Assembly (NCBI GenBank): GCA_001970955.1
Contig: MPUH01000174.1
Location: forward strand, 26,371 to 90,370
Reading direction: 5' to 3'
Length of the DNA: 64,000 bases
Source: Stentor coeruleus
Lineage: Eukaryota > Ciliophora > Heterotrichea > Heterotrichida > Stentoridae
Under the pieces are notes generated by a model. The model was given only the letters and a program-made list of their open reading frames with translations. It ran no database searches and was not told the DNA's origin. Of the stretch, positions 1-9,493 are shown one piece after another. Both the position numbers and the translations under genes were made by a program. Position 1 is the stretch's first letter, and every line of letters begins with the position of its first letter.

Positions 1-348
1 TTTGAGGATATTAGGATGATCTAAGGCTTTTAGTATTTCTACTTCAACAAATACTGATCTATTGTCTATTTCCTCTTGTGGAATACCTTCTTTTAATAAT
101 ACTTTTACAGCACGAAGATCTTTAGTTATTTTGTGATTGCATAACCATACTTCTCCATATGCCCCTGATCCTAATGGCTTTTCATGAAGAGTATAAACTG
201 AAGTGAAATCTTTTTGGTTTTCTTGAACAAACATCGCTGCGTTGAATTTCACACCTCTTTGGCTTTCAGGGATATGCTCTTCAGGCTTTGGCTTAAGAGG
301 CTCTTGTGCGAAATTTGTCTGGGATTGCCCTTTACAGATATTCCCCAT
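1..348 (-). CDS. CDPK-like protein kinase, N-terminal part only
   Basis: This is the first 116 codons of a Ser/Thr kinase; the gene runs off the left edge, so the catalytic loop and any EF-hands are not visible. The start ATG is at 346-348. The protein begins MGNICKG, with Gly2 and Cys5 suited to N-myristoylation and palmitoylation, so membrane attachment is likely. A glycine-rich loop GSGAYGEV lies at about residues 60-67, the VAIK-type lysine is K82 (AVKVLL), and the frame ends inside the 'DHPNILK' region after helix C. An acylated leader of about 50 residues before the kinase is typical of ciliate calcium-dependent kinases. That subfamily assignment is inference, helped by the decayed CDPK next door. 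Confidence 0.75.
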   Translation of the reverse strand, partial: MGNICKGQSQTNFAQEPLKPKPEEHIPESQRGVKFNAAMFVQENQKDFTSVYTLHEKPLGSGAYGEVWLCNHKITKDLRAVKVLLKEGIPQEEIDNRSVFVEVEILKALDHPNILK

Positions 349-1529
349 TAGTTTTATAAAGCATTTTAGCCATTTAATTTGAAGGCTTTAAATTATATTG
401 TTAAATCCTACTCGGATTTTTAGTTAGTTTATAAGTCATATGAAATACAGAAATAATTATATTTTTTAAATGTAAAATATATGGAGTTTTTTCTGTGTTG
501 GTAGCTTGATATATAGTTTTATATTTTGAATATTTAGGATGAATTTTTTTTTAAAAGAAAGTAGTATATAATATAATCTATTTAGAAATAAAACTGGCCC
601 AATGAATTTTATATGCAAATTAAGTTTTGGTTTGCTAGATAAAAAAAAATTGAGCTTATTCGAAAGTAATAAATTTCTAGTTTTGTATGCGTAGATAAAA
701 TACTAAAAATAATTCATGTTACATTCTGATACATAAAACATCCAACAAATAAGACAATTTACTCAAATTTTAAAACTNTATGAGTTTATTTTTTGAAAAT
801 ATTTAGCAAAAGATATCATAGTAAAAATAATTCATGTTACATTCTGATACATAAAACATCCAACAAATAAGACAATTTACTCAAATTTTAAAACTTTAGG
901 AGTTTATCATTTGATTTTAATTACTTATTTAAGTGATAAGCAGTTGATTCAATAAGCTAAATATTATAATAATCTAATATTATTCTTTCATTGTTCTAGT
1001 ATTTTTATTATATTAAAATGTAATAAATGATTTTAAATCGCATTTCCTAATGAATTTTCAAGGTTAACTCATAATAATTAATAATATTTTATTTACCTAT
1101 ACTACGATATTTTATGATCTTAAATTTTCTATATTTTTAAATTAGCTCTTTGGATAATGTATTTTTAATAATGATATTTATGTTCATTTATTTTGTTTAT
1201 ATCTCTAATTTATATTTAATTGTTTATCGCAAATCCTTTATCTCATCACAAAAACCTAGCTATTTTAATTTCCGAAATAATTTATCTTGATTTATTAGAC
1301 TTAAGATTATAAAAAAACTATAAAATTTTCCTTTTCCTATATAAAACGCTAAAATGCTTTATATTAATAATCAGATTATTTTGTTCATTATTGAAAAGTT
1401 TATGTTTACTTGATTATTATTATTTATACAGCAAATAAAATCTTAAATAATAATGGATTGTAACTCATCTAGAAAAGCAAATAAAATTCTAATCCGAATT
1501 GAACAAACTGACTTAAAACTTTTAATTTA
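349..1529. other. AT-rich intergenic DNA with a direct repeat
   Basis: No open frame or RNA gene is recognised here. The only structure is the 118-bp-period duplication at 704-905. It separates a minus-strand kinase start from a plus-strand kinase pseudogene. Confidence 0.6.
704..905. repeat. Direct duplication with an N, period 118 bp
   Basis: About 74 bp at 704-777 recur at 822-895 without visible change. The only N nearby is at 778, right at the end of the first copy, and aligns with a T in the second. The sequence just after the N resembles sequence upstream of the first copy only loosely. This fits two contig ends whose overlap was not collapsed. A real short tandem duplication cannot be excluded. 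Confidence 0.8.
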
Positions 1530-2552
1530 GTCTATGCAAATGAAAAAAGTTTCCTAGAACTATACAGAGTAGAAAGTTCTCTTGGAACAGGATCATTTGG
1601 GGAAGTTCGTATAGTTATTCACAAACTAACAGGGCAAGAAAGAGCTGTGAAACTTTTTCACAAGTCTCTAGATGATTGCAAATCTTATTTGAAAGTGAAA
1701 AATGCAATGGAGGAGAATTATTTGATATGATTATAGAAAAGGGCAATTTAAATAAAAACACATCTGCAAACAAATATTTTCTGCTATAGCCTGCATGCAT
1801 GAAAACAGGATCATCCATTGTGACATAAAACCTTAGAATATCATGCTTGAAGAAACCAAAGATTACATGAATAAAAAAATAATTGATTTCGGCAGAGCTA
1901 TGCTCTGGAAATCGCTTTTTTTAATTAGTTAGTTTTTGCATCGCCCCAGAAGTTGTTAATGGAAACTCTATTGAATGTGATATATGGAGCTGTGGAGTTA
2001 TTTTATATATTCTCCTAAGTGGTTATCCACCTTTTGATGCAAAAAATTCAAATGATATACTTAAAAAAATTAAACAAAGCAAGTATATTTTTACAAAACC
2101 TATATGGGAAATAGTATCAGAAAAAGCAAAAGATTTTATTACAAAATTATTATGTCCAACTGATATAAGACTAACAGCAGAATAAGCACTTTATCACCCT
2201 TGGATTAAAACTCTTGGGTCTTATCCGAAACCTCACGATTTGATTTCTGTTATTATGAGGTCAGTTGATGCTGATAAAAAATGGGTTTATTGATTTGGAT
2301 AAATTTTTGGTTGCGGCTGTTAATTAAAAAACATTATTGAGTAGAGAAAATATGAAAAAAGTTTTTGATATGTTTGATTTAGTTAGATGGGGGTAGGACT
2401 ATTAGTTTTGATGAATTGCAAGCAGTTTTAGGAGTGGGGATGAATACTAGGAAAAGTATTTGGGAAAATATTATGAAAAAGAAACAAAGAAAAATGAACA
2501 AGAATTAAGTCTTCAGGAATTTCGCGAAATATTAGTGTCTTTAATAGATTAA
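1530..2552 (+). pseudogene. Decayed calcium-dependent protein kinase (CDPK)
   Basis: Fragments of a whole CDPK can be read in shifting frames: a glycine loop GTGSFGEV, AVKLF, then a jump straight to CNGGELFD (the rest of the N-lobe is deleted), then HCDIKP followed by TAG where Glu is expected, DFGRA, APEVV, DIWSCGVILY and LTAE followed by TAA where Gln is expected, then ALYHPW. Downstream come EF-hand remnants: ADKNGFIDLDKF, readable only after a one-base shift, and SFDELQAVL. I count at least three frameshifts, two internal nonsense codons and one deletion. None matches a 15-nt intron. It lies head-to-head with the partial CDPK-like gene at 1-348 but is clearly a different paralog. Confidence 0.85.
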
Positions 2553-2564
2553 TTTATATCCTAA

Positions 2565-3557
2565 TTAAGGCATTATATACATATCATTACAATGATCCTT
2601 AGACTCATGTTCTAACTGAGTAAAGGCTTCAAAGTTTTCACAAAGATAATTTACAACTTCCTCATTAATCTTCCTCAAGCAAGCGATTTTCACAACCTTT
2701 TTCCAAGTCAATTTCTCATACATTTCCAGATTTTTTAAAAACTCATTAGCTGCTTTTGTACTAGTCGCCCTTATCGGCTTCAAAATATCTAATATTTCCA
2801 TCGTATTATCAATCAAAAGAATTTTATCCTTCAGTCTATCCAACACTTCAATGACAAATTTATAGAAAAAAACCCATCCAAACTCAAAAAACTTTGTAAG
2901 GAAAAAGGATGAATTTTCTAAACTGAGAAGACTAGTAAAAAGAGTTAAGCACCATTCAGTGGCAAACATTTGTACAATAATCCCATTACGATTAAAATGC
3001 TCAAACAAATCAGGTAAATGTTCAATTAACAAGTATTCTAAAACATGAGAATGCTTTTCAAGACCTGGTAAACGAGGAAGGTAATTTTGTACAAGATTAT
3101 AATCATAAAACAACCTTAATAAAAGCCAAAATGCGTCTGACTCTTTACAATGATAAAGAAGGCAAGCTGCAATATAATTCATACCTTGAACGTATCCTAA
3201 TGCTGGATTATATCTTGTTAAAGCATAGAGAACCCGCTGAAGTATTATGTTTCCTTTACCTTTTGAAAAATATGAGCATTCTGAAAAGGTTCGAGGGATG
3301 TCAAGGTCGATTTGTTTATTGCTGTTCATGAGAAATTCTTTTTCAAAACTTGCTTTTAAGAGATTGTAATAATAATGCTCTGAATTGTCAGGCAATACTG
3401 TCATACTTAACCACTTTTTACCAATATCGCAAGTGTCTTGATTTTTTTCTAGGTAGAATGCATGAATTGTTTTACTCATAAGGCTTTTAAAGTTGCATTT
3501 ACACAGAGGTTTGTGGATTATGCTAGCTTTAGATTTGGAGCTTTTTATGAAATCCAT
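2565..3557 (-). CDS. TBC-domain Rab GTPase-activating protein
   Basis: The 330-residue product carries a TBC domain over most of its length. The arginine finger motif is intact (IDLDIPRTF, about residues 83-91), and the glutamine finger is in YVQGMNYIA (about residues 122-130), so GAP activity toward a Rab GTPase is expected. The domain continues through the helical C-terminal half (EWCLTLFTSLL region). No transmembrane segment or acylation signal is seen, unlike the second TBC gene at 59907-61154. An in-frame TAA lies two codons before the ATG, which fixes the start. The Rab partner cannot be told from sequence. Confidence 0.9.
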   Translation of the reverse strand: MDFIKSSKSKASIIHKPLCKCNFKSLMSKTIHAFYLEKNQDTCDIGKKWLSMTVLPDNSEHYYYNLLKASFEKEFLMNSNKQIDLDIPRTFSECSYFSKGKGNIILQRVLYALTRYNPALGYVQGMNYIAACLLYHCKESDAFWLLLRLFYDYNLVQNYLPRLPGLEKHSHVLEYLLIEHLPDLFEHFNRNGIIVQMFATEWCLTLFTSLLSLENSSFFLTKFFEFGWVFFYKFVIEVLDRLKDKILLIDNTMEILDILKPIRATSTKAANEFLKNLEMYEKLTWKKVVKIACLRKINEEVVNYLCENFEAFTQLEHESKDHCNDMYIMP

Positions 3558-4222
3558 TATTTAGGTTGTATTAAAATATTTATTATGATTGAATTTTTGG
3601 GTTAATGTAGTTTTAATAGAGGCTTTTTGTGAAAATAAAAATTGATAATTGGGTTAAGGTTTGTTGATGGGAAAATTTGATTTTTTTTATGTTTGAATTG
3701 GTTTATATGTTAATACTAGTAAATATTTTTTTGTATTTCTCTTACTCAATTGGCACACTTTGAAGGTATAGAAAAAAATTTTTTGGTTTNTTTATGTTTA
3801 ATTTTAGTATAAGTTGTTTTATTTGTTAATACTAGTAAATATTTTTTTGTATTTCTCTTACTCAATTGGCACACTTTGAAGGTATAGAAAAAAATTTTTT
3901 GGTTTAGTTTCAATGAAGGTAAAGGATATAAAAGTGTACCTAATATCAAATATTAAATAAAAAAATTATCTTTTAATTCGATGCCTAACTCTCATACAAT
4001 TTTCAAGCGTTAAAGATATTGTTTTAAGAGTTAAATATCAAAACTTAATAAAAAATCTGCATTCATGATATTTATTTAATTTTGGGATCTTTATAAATAT
4101 TATTTAACTTTTATAGTTCATATCATAGTCATATCCCTTTAAGGTTATGAATTTTATGAAATATATTTAGGATACCATAACAAAACATTGGCTATAACAA
4201 CTTAAGATTATAGTTTAACTAT
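3558..4222. other. Intergenic DNA with an N-marked repeat
   Basis: AT-rich sequence without a convincing gene. A frame across 3746-3949 is only repeat sequence. The notable content is the duplicated block at 3709-3905. Confidence 0.6.
3709..3905. repeat. 81-bp direct duplication flanking an N
   Basis: Positions 3709-3789 recur at 3825-3905, offset 116. The N is at 3790, immediately after the first copy. Sequence following the N (TTTATGTTTAATTT) resembles sequence upstream of the first copy (TTTATGTTTGAATT), as expected if the second contig begins a little earlier in the same locus. Probably an uncollapsed contig overlap. Confidence 0.85.
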
Positions 4223-4771
4223 TTATTTCTTATAAAGCCTTGGCAATATAACTTTTGCTGATTTTGTATTTAATTCACTTTTTAAAAGGGTTCTTCTCGT
4301 TTTAGGTCCTTCTAATTCATTTTTCAGTTTAGCAACTTTAATTTCAAGTTCTTCTATCTTATTTTTAGTCTGCATACTAAGTAAACTAGTTGATTCCAGC
4401 ATCCTTTTATTTTCTTCACTTTTTTTAATTACTTTTATATCAAGTTCACGAAGTTTTTCCCCTGGATTACGCATAATTTCATCTTTAGTCGATGTTTTTT
4501 GTGAAAAAGGTATTTCGGCCTTAGTTTGTATAGGTGTTTCTATAGTAGTTAATTCATTTGTCAGTAACTTTACAGGATTACCAAGTTTACTTAAAGATCC
4601 ATATATTGAGACAATTGCATTATTAGCTTCTCTTGGTATTCCTGGACTTTGTAGAGTATATAAGTCCTGATTCCATGTATATGAAGTTTTTTTATTTTTC
4701 TTTGTATTGCAATTGAAAGTTGATATTGTATTAGCATCATAGATTATATCTTTTTCTGGTCTCTTGAACAT
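4223..4771 (-). CDS. Small coiled-coil protein, unknown function
   Basis: 182 residues with no family I recognise. The N-terminal 100 residues are polar and probably disordered. Residues of about 105-160 form a heptad-like charged helix (KLRELDIKVIKKSEENKRM and KIEELEIKVAKLKNELEG). The C-terminus is basic (ILPRLYKK). Codon use looks like that of its neighbours and the frame is clean, so I take it as a real gene. A structural or cytoskeletal role is only a guess. It lies 83 bp downstream of the methyltransferase gene on the same strand. Confidence 0.65.
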   Translation of the reverse strand: MFKRPEKDIIYDANTISTFNCNTKKNKKTSYTWNQDLYTLQSPGIPREANNAIVSIYGSLSKLGNPVKLLTNELTTIETPIQTKAEIPFSQKTSTKDEIMRNPGEKLRELDIKVIKKSEENKRMLESTSLLSMQTKNKIEELEIKVAKLKNELEGPKTRRTLLKSELNTKSAKVILPRLYKK

Positions 4772-4854
4772 TTTCTAATTATAATATTTTCTAATTACAA
4801 TAGATTGCATACATTTTTATTAGATTAAACATAAAAAATTGTGGAAAGTCTAAA

Positions 4855-5976
4855 TTATAACCTAACTATTTCATAGAAATAAATGCTTGAATTATCTCTG
4901 ATAGCTTTCAAAGGGTGTTCTTTATCAAGAGTCAAAGACATCGGAAGTTTGGTCATATTTCTTATAACTAGTTCATGCTTTTTACACAATTCTTCAATCC
5001 TTCCAGGATTTTGCAATCCAATATTTGCAGCAAGGTCACTATAAATAAGTAAAAACCTTCCATTAGCCTTTAGTTTTTTTGTTTGCATAAAAGCTGCACA
5101 AAGTAATTCTTCATTAGGGTCATAACTTCCTCTATCTAATAAAGTCCCTGCACTAGCTGGTAACCATGGAGGATTACAAACAAGGATATTACATTCAGGG
5201 ATTGCAATATCTTTAACATTTCCATGTACAGCAGTAAATTCTAATCCTAGTTTTTGAGCATTTAAATTTGCACACTTAGCAGCGTTAAAATTACTATCAA
5301 CTGCAAAAACTGACATACCTTTCTTAGCCAGCATAAATCCTAAAATTCCAGTCCCACATCCTAAGTCTACAGCAGTTCCTTTAACAGAAGTACTTTGAAG
5401 ATAACTATCAAACAATTTCAAGTATTCTTGGTTTGTAGGAGGCCATACAGAATATAAAGGGTAGATTTTCTCTCCAAGAACTCCTATATGCAATCCTTTT
5501 TCAAGCCATTCATTAGCCGAGACAATTCCTTCAAAGATATTTATAGGCATGTATATCGGTTGAGGATGATCAAGGAAAGTTCGAATAGCTGAAGGTAAGA
5601 TGCCTATATCTGGGACACCTCTGAGGAATACTTTATAATTTTCGTCTATATGAAAACCAACTCGGGCCAAGTAATGGGCATGTTCGATTTTTGAACGCCT
5701 ATACAAATGGAAGATTTCTTTTGGTGTTTGACATTTTGAGGTACTTGGCAAGCACCATCTAAAATCTCTTCTCAAGTTTCTGGTTATGGCTATGATTTTT
5801 CCATATATTGCCCTTTCATCTATGAACTCAAGGGACTTTTCTGATTTAAGTCTTTTGAAAAGGACTTTATGCGAGATATTGTCTGTAACTTTGTTATATT
5901 TTATATCCTGCAATCCTGCCTTTTGGTAAATTGGAAAAAGCAATCTAAGCTGTCCGAAAGGGCTATGAATAAGCAT
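4855..5976 (-). CDS. Class I SAM-dependent methyltransferase, bacterial-like
   Basis: 373 residues. The SAM-binding motif I is VDLGCGTGILG (about residues 206-216), followed by VFAVDSN (motif II acidic residue) and a substrate-side NPPWLPA motif. NPPW/NPPY motifs are typical of enzymes that methylate planar nitrogens in nucleobases or glutamine side chains. The N-terminal 150 residues are unlike HemK or RlmG as I know them. The stretch PLYSVWPPTNQEYLKLF before motif I and the segment after NPPW recall a bacterial family of uncharacterised methyltransferases. Substrate unknown. The start is taken at ATG 5974-5976; the frame is open a little further but without another ATG. A phylogeny would show whether it was acquired from bacteria. 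Confidence 0.8.
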   Translation of the reverse strand: MLIHSPFGQLRLLFPIYQKAGLQDIKYNKVTDNISHKVLFKRLKSEKSLEFIDERAIYGKIIAITRNLRRDFRWCLPSTSKCQTPKEIFHLYRRSKIEHAHYLARVGFHIDENYKVFLRGVPDIGILPSAIRTFLDHPQPIYMPINIFEGIVSANEWLEKGLHIGVLGEKIYPLYSVWPPTNQEYLKLFDSYLQSTSVKGTAVDLGCGTGILGFMLAKKGMSVFAVDSNFNAAKCANLNAQKLGLEFTAVHGNVKDIAIPECNILVCNPPWLPASAGTLLDRGSYDPNEELLCAAFMQTKKLKANGRFLLIYSDLAANIGLQNPGRIEELCKKHELVIRNMTKLPMSLTLDKEHPLKAIRDNSSIYFYEIVRL

Positions 5977-6060
5977 TTTCAATTTATATGAGAAATTGAA
6001 ATAATTTTATAAAAGCAGTGAAATATAATTTTCTCAAGACTTTTCTAATGATTTTACATA

Positions 6061-6118
6061 AACTTCTTATATTAAAACTTCTTATATTGAACTTCTTATA
6101 TTAAACTTCTTATATTAA
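6061..6118. repeat. Four tandem 14-15 bp units
   Basis: The unit AACTTCTTATATTA is repeated four times with small changes (ending TTAA, TTG, TTA, TTA). The array lies at the 3' end of the gene at 6110-9493 and supplies its stop codon. On the coding strand each unit reads AAGTTNAATATAAG, which looks like the 3' half of a short intron, but I see no splice that extends the protein. Confidence 0.8.
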
Positions 6119-9100
6119 CTTTACCAAATTAGAAAAGGTTTTATTAGTCAATTGCCTCATAAGAAGTTTTTTCAAATTCTTCTTATATCGAGTTCTTCTT
6201 AAACATTTCCTAATTTTTTGAACTTCAAAATTTTTTTGTTCTGTAGGGTTTAATTCATCAAGACTGGTTACAGCTAAACTATAAAAATCTGTATCTATTG
6301 GATTATTTGCTATATTTTTCAATGCATAAAACCTATTTTTTAGCATCACTGATTCAAGGTTGTTAATATCAATATCACCTTCAATGTTTTCATTTTTAAA
6401 CTGCTCGAAAAAATCAAAATTATTTTCTCTAAAATAATTGAAATTTACTTGTGGAGATAAAATGAATTTCTTCATATTAAGAGCACTACACCATTTCATT
6501 GAAAATAATTCACTATTCACATCTTTATCTTCAATAAAGCGATAATCTTCACTTAAACAACTAAAGCTTTCTAAATCTTTAAATTCTTCTTTATTAATTT
6601 CATGATCAGAACAAAAACTTCTTAAAGATCTTTTAGACATACTTGAAGTATTCAAGTTCATCTCATATTTTAAGTTTTTCAAATCCCTACTTCTTGAATC
6701 GTCAAATCCTAAATCAATCTCATAATCAGAAGAACTATCTTCGTTATCTTCACTAAAATCCTCACTATCATCAAAGTTTTTATTTTTTCTAAGTCTTTTC
6801 TTAATAATCCTCAGCATTCCTCTTTCAACACGAGAAGGTTTTTCAACAAATCTGCTTTTTCTAGCATAATCAATAAGATCTTTTTTCATACCATCACTAA
6901 AAATACTAGATTTAATATTATCAGCAATAATACACATATTTTCTTGTGGTTCATTACGTCTATTTCTTGACAAAGGCTTTAATACTAATTCTAATTCAAT
7001 TTTCATAAGATTTTTTATAGTTTTATTTTGAGAAACTGTGCTATTTTTAGAAGATTTTGCACTAAGTGGAATAGGGGCTAAATTTTCAATTTGAAGATTA
7101 CTCATATTAGAAATGTTTATAAGGTCTTCTTCTAAAGTACAAAGAAGTACTTGTAATTTACTAATCATAGACATAGAATAATTGTTTATAAAACGATCTA
7201 TTGGTGAAGATGGAATAAAAATAAATGAGGATCTTTGAGGATAAGTTGATAATGATTTGCTTAAATTAGTACTTGTTCTTTTAAATTTTCTACTTTTAGT
7301 TTTTTTTGATTCAGAAAAAAAATTTAGACTGGATCCTAGAGTACTTGTTCTTCTTAGTCTTGATTTATAGATTTTATCGTTGGGATAAATTATGTTTATT
7401 TTAAATTTGGGTTTTGGATTTTGAGAGTTGCTAATTATGTTTTTTGATAGTAGTTTATTTGTCCCACCTTTTATAGTAGCTTTTCTTACGAAACCTTGGT
7501 TATTTATCATAGCCAAAGAGCCTGATCTTTTTATTTTTCCACCAGTAAAATTTCTTATCTTTTTAGTTCCCTTTTTATCTAAACTGCTATTTTCTGATAC
7601 TTCTTCAATACTCTCTGATTTATCAGAAGATTTTCTTTCTTCAAATCTATTTTTATCTTTTCTCGTCCCTATTTTAAAAGTATTTTTTCTTTTATTTTTA
7701 TCTCTAGTATTTTTCCTATCCTTTTGCTTTTTATTTTTTTGTATCTCCTTCTTATCATCATCATCATCTGCCATATTCTCTTCATGAAATTCTTCTTTTT
7801 TTTCATTAACATCAGTCAAACCATTAAAAAAAATTCCAGTCTTCTTAGTTTGTCTTTTTTTTGGCTTTTCATGAGAAGGAGGTGGTGTTTCAATTTCCTT
7901 ACTTATACGATTTTTCTCTTCCTCTATTGGTGATAATCGTGTTTCTAAATTTTTTTCATCATTGGAATTTAATATTTTTATTGGATTAGACTGTGCTTCA
8001 TCTTTTGTATATACCAAACTTATAGCTTTTTCTGTTAAGGCTTTTAATGACATTCCTGCATTTTTGTTCTTATTAAGAAACTTCTTTGTAAATCCTATAT
8101 TATTCTGAGACCCATCATCAATATCTTTTTCATTATTATAAGGTTGATTTTTTGGGCTTTTAGATATTTTTATATTATTTTTAATGTGTTTTTTTAAGTT
8201 AATTGAAAGTTCTTTATTAGTTTGTGAGATATTGTTAGAACTTATATGATTATTTATTGAGTTTGTTGTGTTGTTTTTTAAAACCCCAGAATTATTGTTA
8301 AGGATTACGCATTTGGCTTGTGTATCTGAAGGTTGATTTTTTGAACTAGGTGAATTATTGTGTGATTTTTGTTGATTAGAAGTTTTTTGCCCTTCTGATT
8401 CTGGGCTTTTTGCAAGAAATGCACGCTTGTTACGATAGTTTTGCACAAAATTTTTTATTATATTTAAAGGAGGGATAGGATATTCAATTTTTGTGTCGCT
8501 TTTTTCGTTGTTTGAAAGAATGTTTTGTTTTTTTTCTGAAGATTTTGTAGAAAAATAGTTAGGACTAACTGGATTGCTTATTTTTTCATCAGGAGAATAA
8601 TATTTGTTTTTTAAATTTGGTTTACTTTTTGTTAGCTTTGTGGCTTCAAGTAGTTTTTTTTGATTATTTGTAGTTTTTCGGTATGTCTCTGGTATCATTT
8701 CTGATTTTTCTCTTTTCTGAATTGGTTTATGAGTTCTGTTTCCTGTCTTTAATTGCATTTTTTTATAAATTTTCTCTTGAGTTTTACTTTCTAACTCGAT
8801 TTTTTCTGTTTTTTCAACTTTTCTCTCATCTTCTACTCTTTTCATAATATGAACATAGTGGTTTTCAGGGAACTCAGTACTCTTATTCTCATATTTTGAT
8901 GAGTCCATACTTTTTTCCACCATCGTCTTCACATTTTCATCATTTACAGTATCTTCATTAAATTTTTCTTCATCTTTTATAAACTCCTCACTATTATCTG
9001 TATGTAAAGGTATATTCTGATTTAAACAAACTTTCCTAAAATCAAAGCTTTTTTTAGGACTATTAATATCAAGCCAGCTATTTGAAGACTTTGTACTCAA

Positions 9101-9493
9101 ACTAAAGTGATTTTTATTCAATCTATTTGTACTTCCTGGACTTGAAGGATAAATATGCCCAGGTGAGTATACTTCTCGTATACTTATTTTTGGCTTAGTC
9201 ATTAGAAGCCTTGGTTTACTTAGTAGATGTGAGACACTAGAAGATGAAAGTAGAGGGAATAAACTTTTATCAGGTTTGTAATCAGGATATTTAGGGGATC
9301 TATGGAGTTCTGCTAAAGATTTCACTTTGTAAGGCTTGATTATTTGTAGTGCTCTGTTTGCTTCAGAATAGTTTAAAGTTGACTCACGCCAGCCATGAAT
9401 TTCCTCGTAAGGTTTCACGTTGTACGACTTCCGATATGGCTTCATTGAATTTAATATAGTTATTATTATAAGTTTAACTCTCTTAATGACCAT
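6110..9493 (-). CDS. Large low-complexity basic protein, unknown
   Basis: 1,127 residues, rich in Lys, Asn, Ser and Glu, without a domain I recognise. Residues of about 150-700 are mostly disordered-looking, with Asn-rich and Lys/Arg-rich runs and several nuclear-localisation-like clusters (KKRQTKK, KDRKNTRDKNKRK). The C-terminal 350 residues have more hydrophobic content and may fold. The N-terminus contains KPYRKSYNVKPY, and the first ATG may not be the true start: a second Met lies at codon 17 right before this motif. The only repeats seen are those at the stop codon. The long clean frame in AT-rich DNA makes it a real gene. Function cannot be assigned. Confidence 0.75.
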   Translation of the reverse strand: MVIKRVKLIIITILNSMKPYRKSYNVKPYEEIHGWRESTLNYSEANRALQIIKPYKVKSLAELHRSPKYPDYKPDKSLFPLLSSSSVSHLLSKPRLLMTKPKISIREVYSPGHIYPSSPGSTNRLNKNHFSLSTKSSNSWLDINSPKKSFDFRKVCLNQNIPLHTDNSEEFIKDEEKFNEDTVNDENVKTMVEKSMDSSKYENKSTEFPENHYVHIMKRVEDERKVEKTEKIELESKTQEKIYKKMQLKTGNRTHKPIQKREKSEMIPETYRKTTNNQKKLLEATKLTKSKPNLKNKYYSPDEKISNPVSPNYFSTKSSEKKQNILSNNEKSDTKIEYPIPPLNIIKNFVQNYRNKRAFLAKSPESEGQKTSNQQKSHNNSPSSKNQPSDTQAKCVILNNNSGVLKNNTTNSINNHISSNNISQTNKELSINLKKHIKNNIKISKSPKNQPYNNEKDIDDGSQNNIGFTKKFLNKNKNAGMSLKALTEKAISLVYTKDEAQSNPIKILNSNDEKNLETRLSPIEEEKNRISKEIETPPPSHEKPKKRQTKKTGIFFNGLTDVNEKKEEFHEENMADDDDDKKEIQKNKKQKDRKNTRDKNKRKNTFKIGTRKDKNRFEERKSSDKSESIEEVSENSSLDKKGTKKIRNFTGGKIKRSGSLAMINNQGFVRKATIKGGTNKLLSKNIISNSQNPKPKFKINIIYPNDKIYKSRLRRTSTLGSSLNFFSESKKTKSRKFKRTSTNLSKSLSTYPQRSSFIFIPSSPIDRFINNYSMSMISKLQVLLCTLEEDLINISNMSNLQIENLAPIPLSAKSSKNSTVSQNKTIKNLMKIELELVLKPLSRNRRNEPQENMCIIADNIKSSIFSDGMKKDLIDYARKSRFVEKPSRVERGMLRIIKKRLRKNKNFDDSEDFSEDNEDSSSDYEIDLGFDDSRSRDLKNLKYEMNLNTSSMSKRSLRSFCSDHEINKEEFKDLESFSCLSEDYRFIEDKDVNSELFSMKWCSALNMKKFILSPQVNFNYFRENNFDFFEQFKNENIEGDIDINNLESVMLKNRFYALKNIANNPIDTDFYSLAVTSLDELNPTEQKNFEVQKIRKCLRRTRYKKNLKKLLMRQLTNKTFSNLVKLI

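Noticed and set aside
3746-3949. A 67-codon minus-strand frame in the N-marked repeat
   Set aside because: It is created by the duplicated block and includes the N; composition is not coding.
6097-6112. A 16-nt intron-like sequence at the end of the large low-complexity gene
   Set aside because: It consists of the local tandem repeat, and splicing extends the protein by only a few codons.
7428-7933. Open frames on the plus strand opposite the 1,127-residue gene
   Set aside because: They are Phe/Leu/Ser-rich mirror images of the Lys/Glu-rich coding strand and lack any domain.
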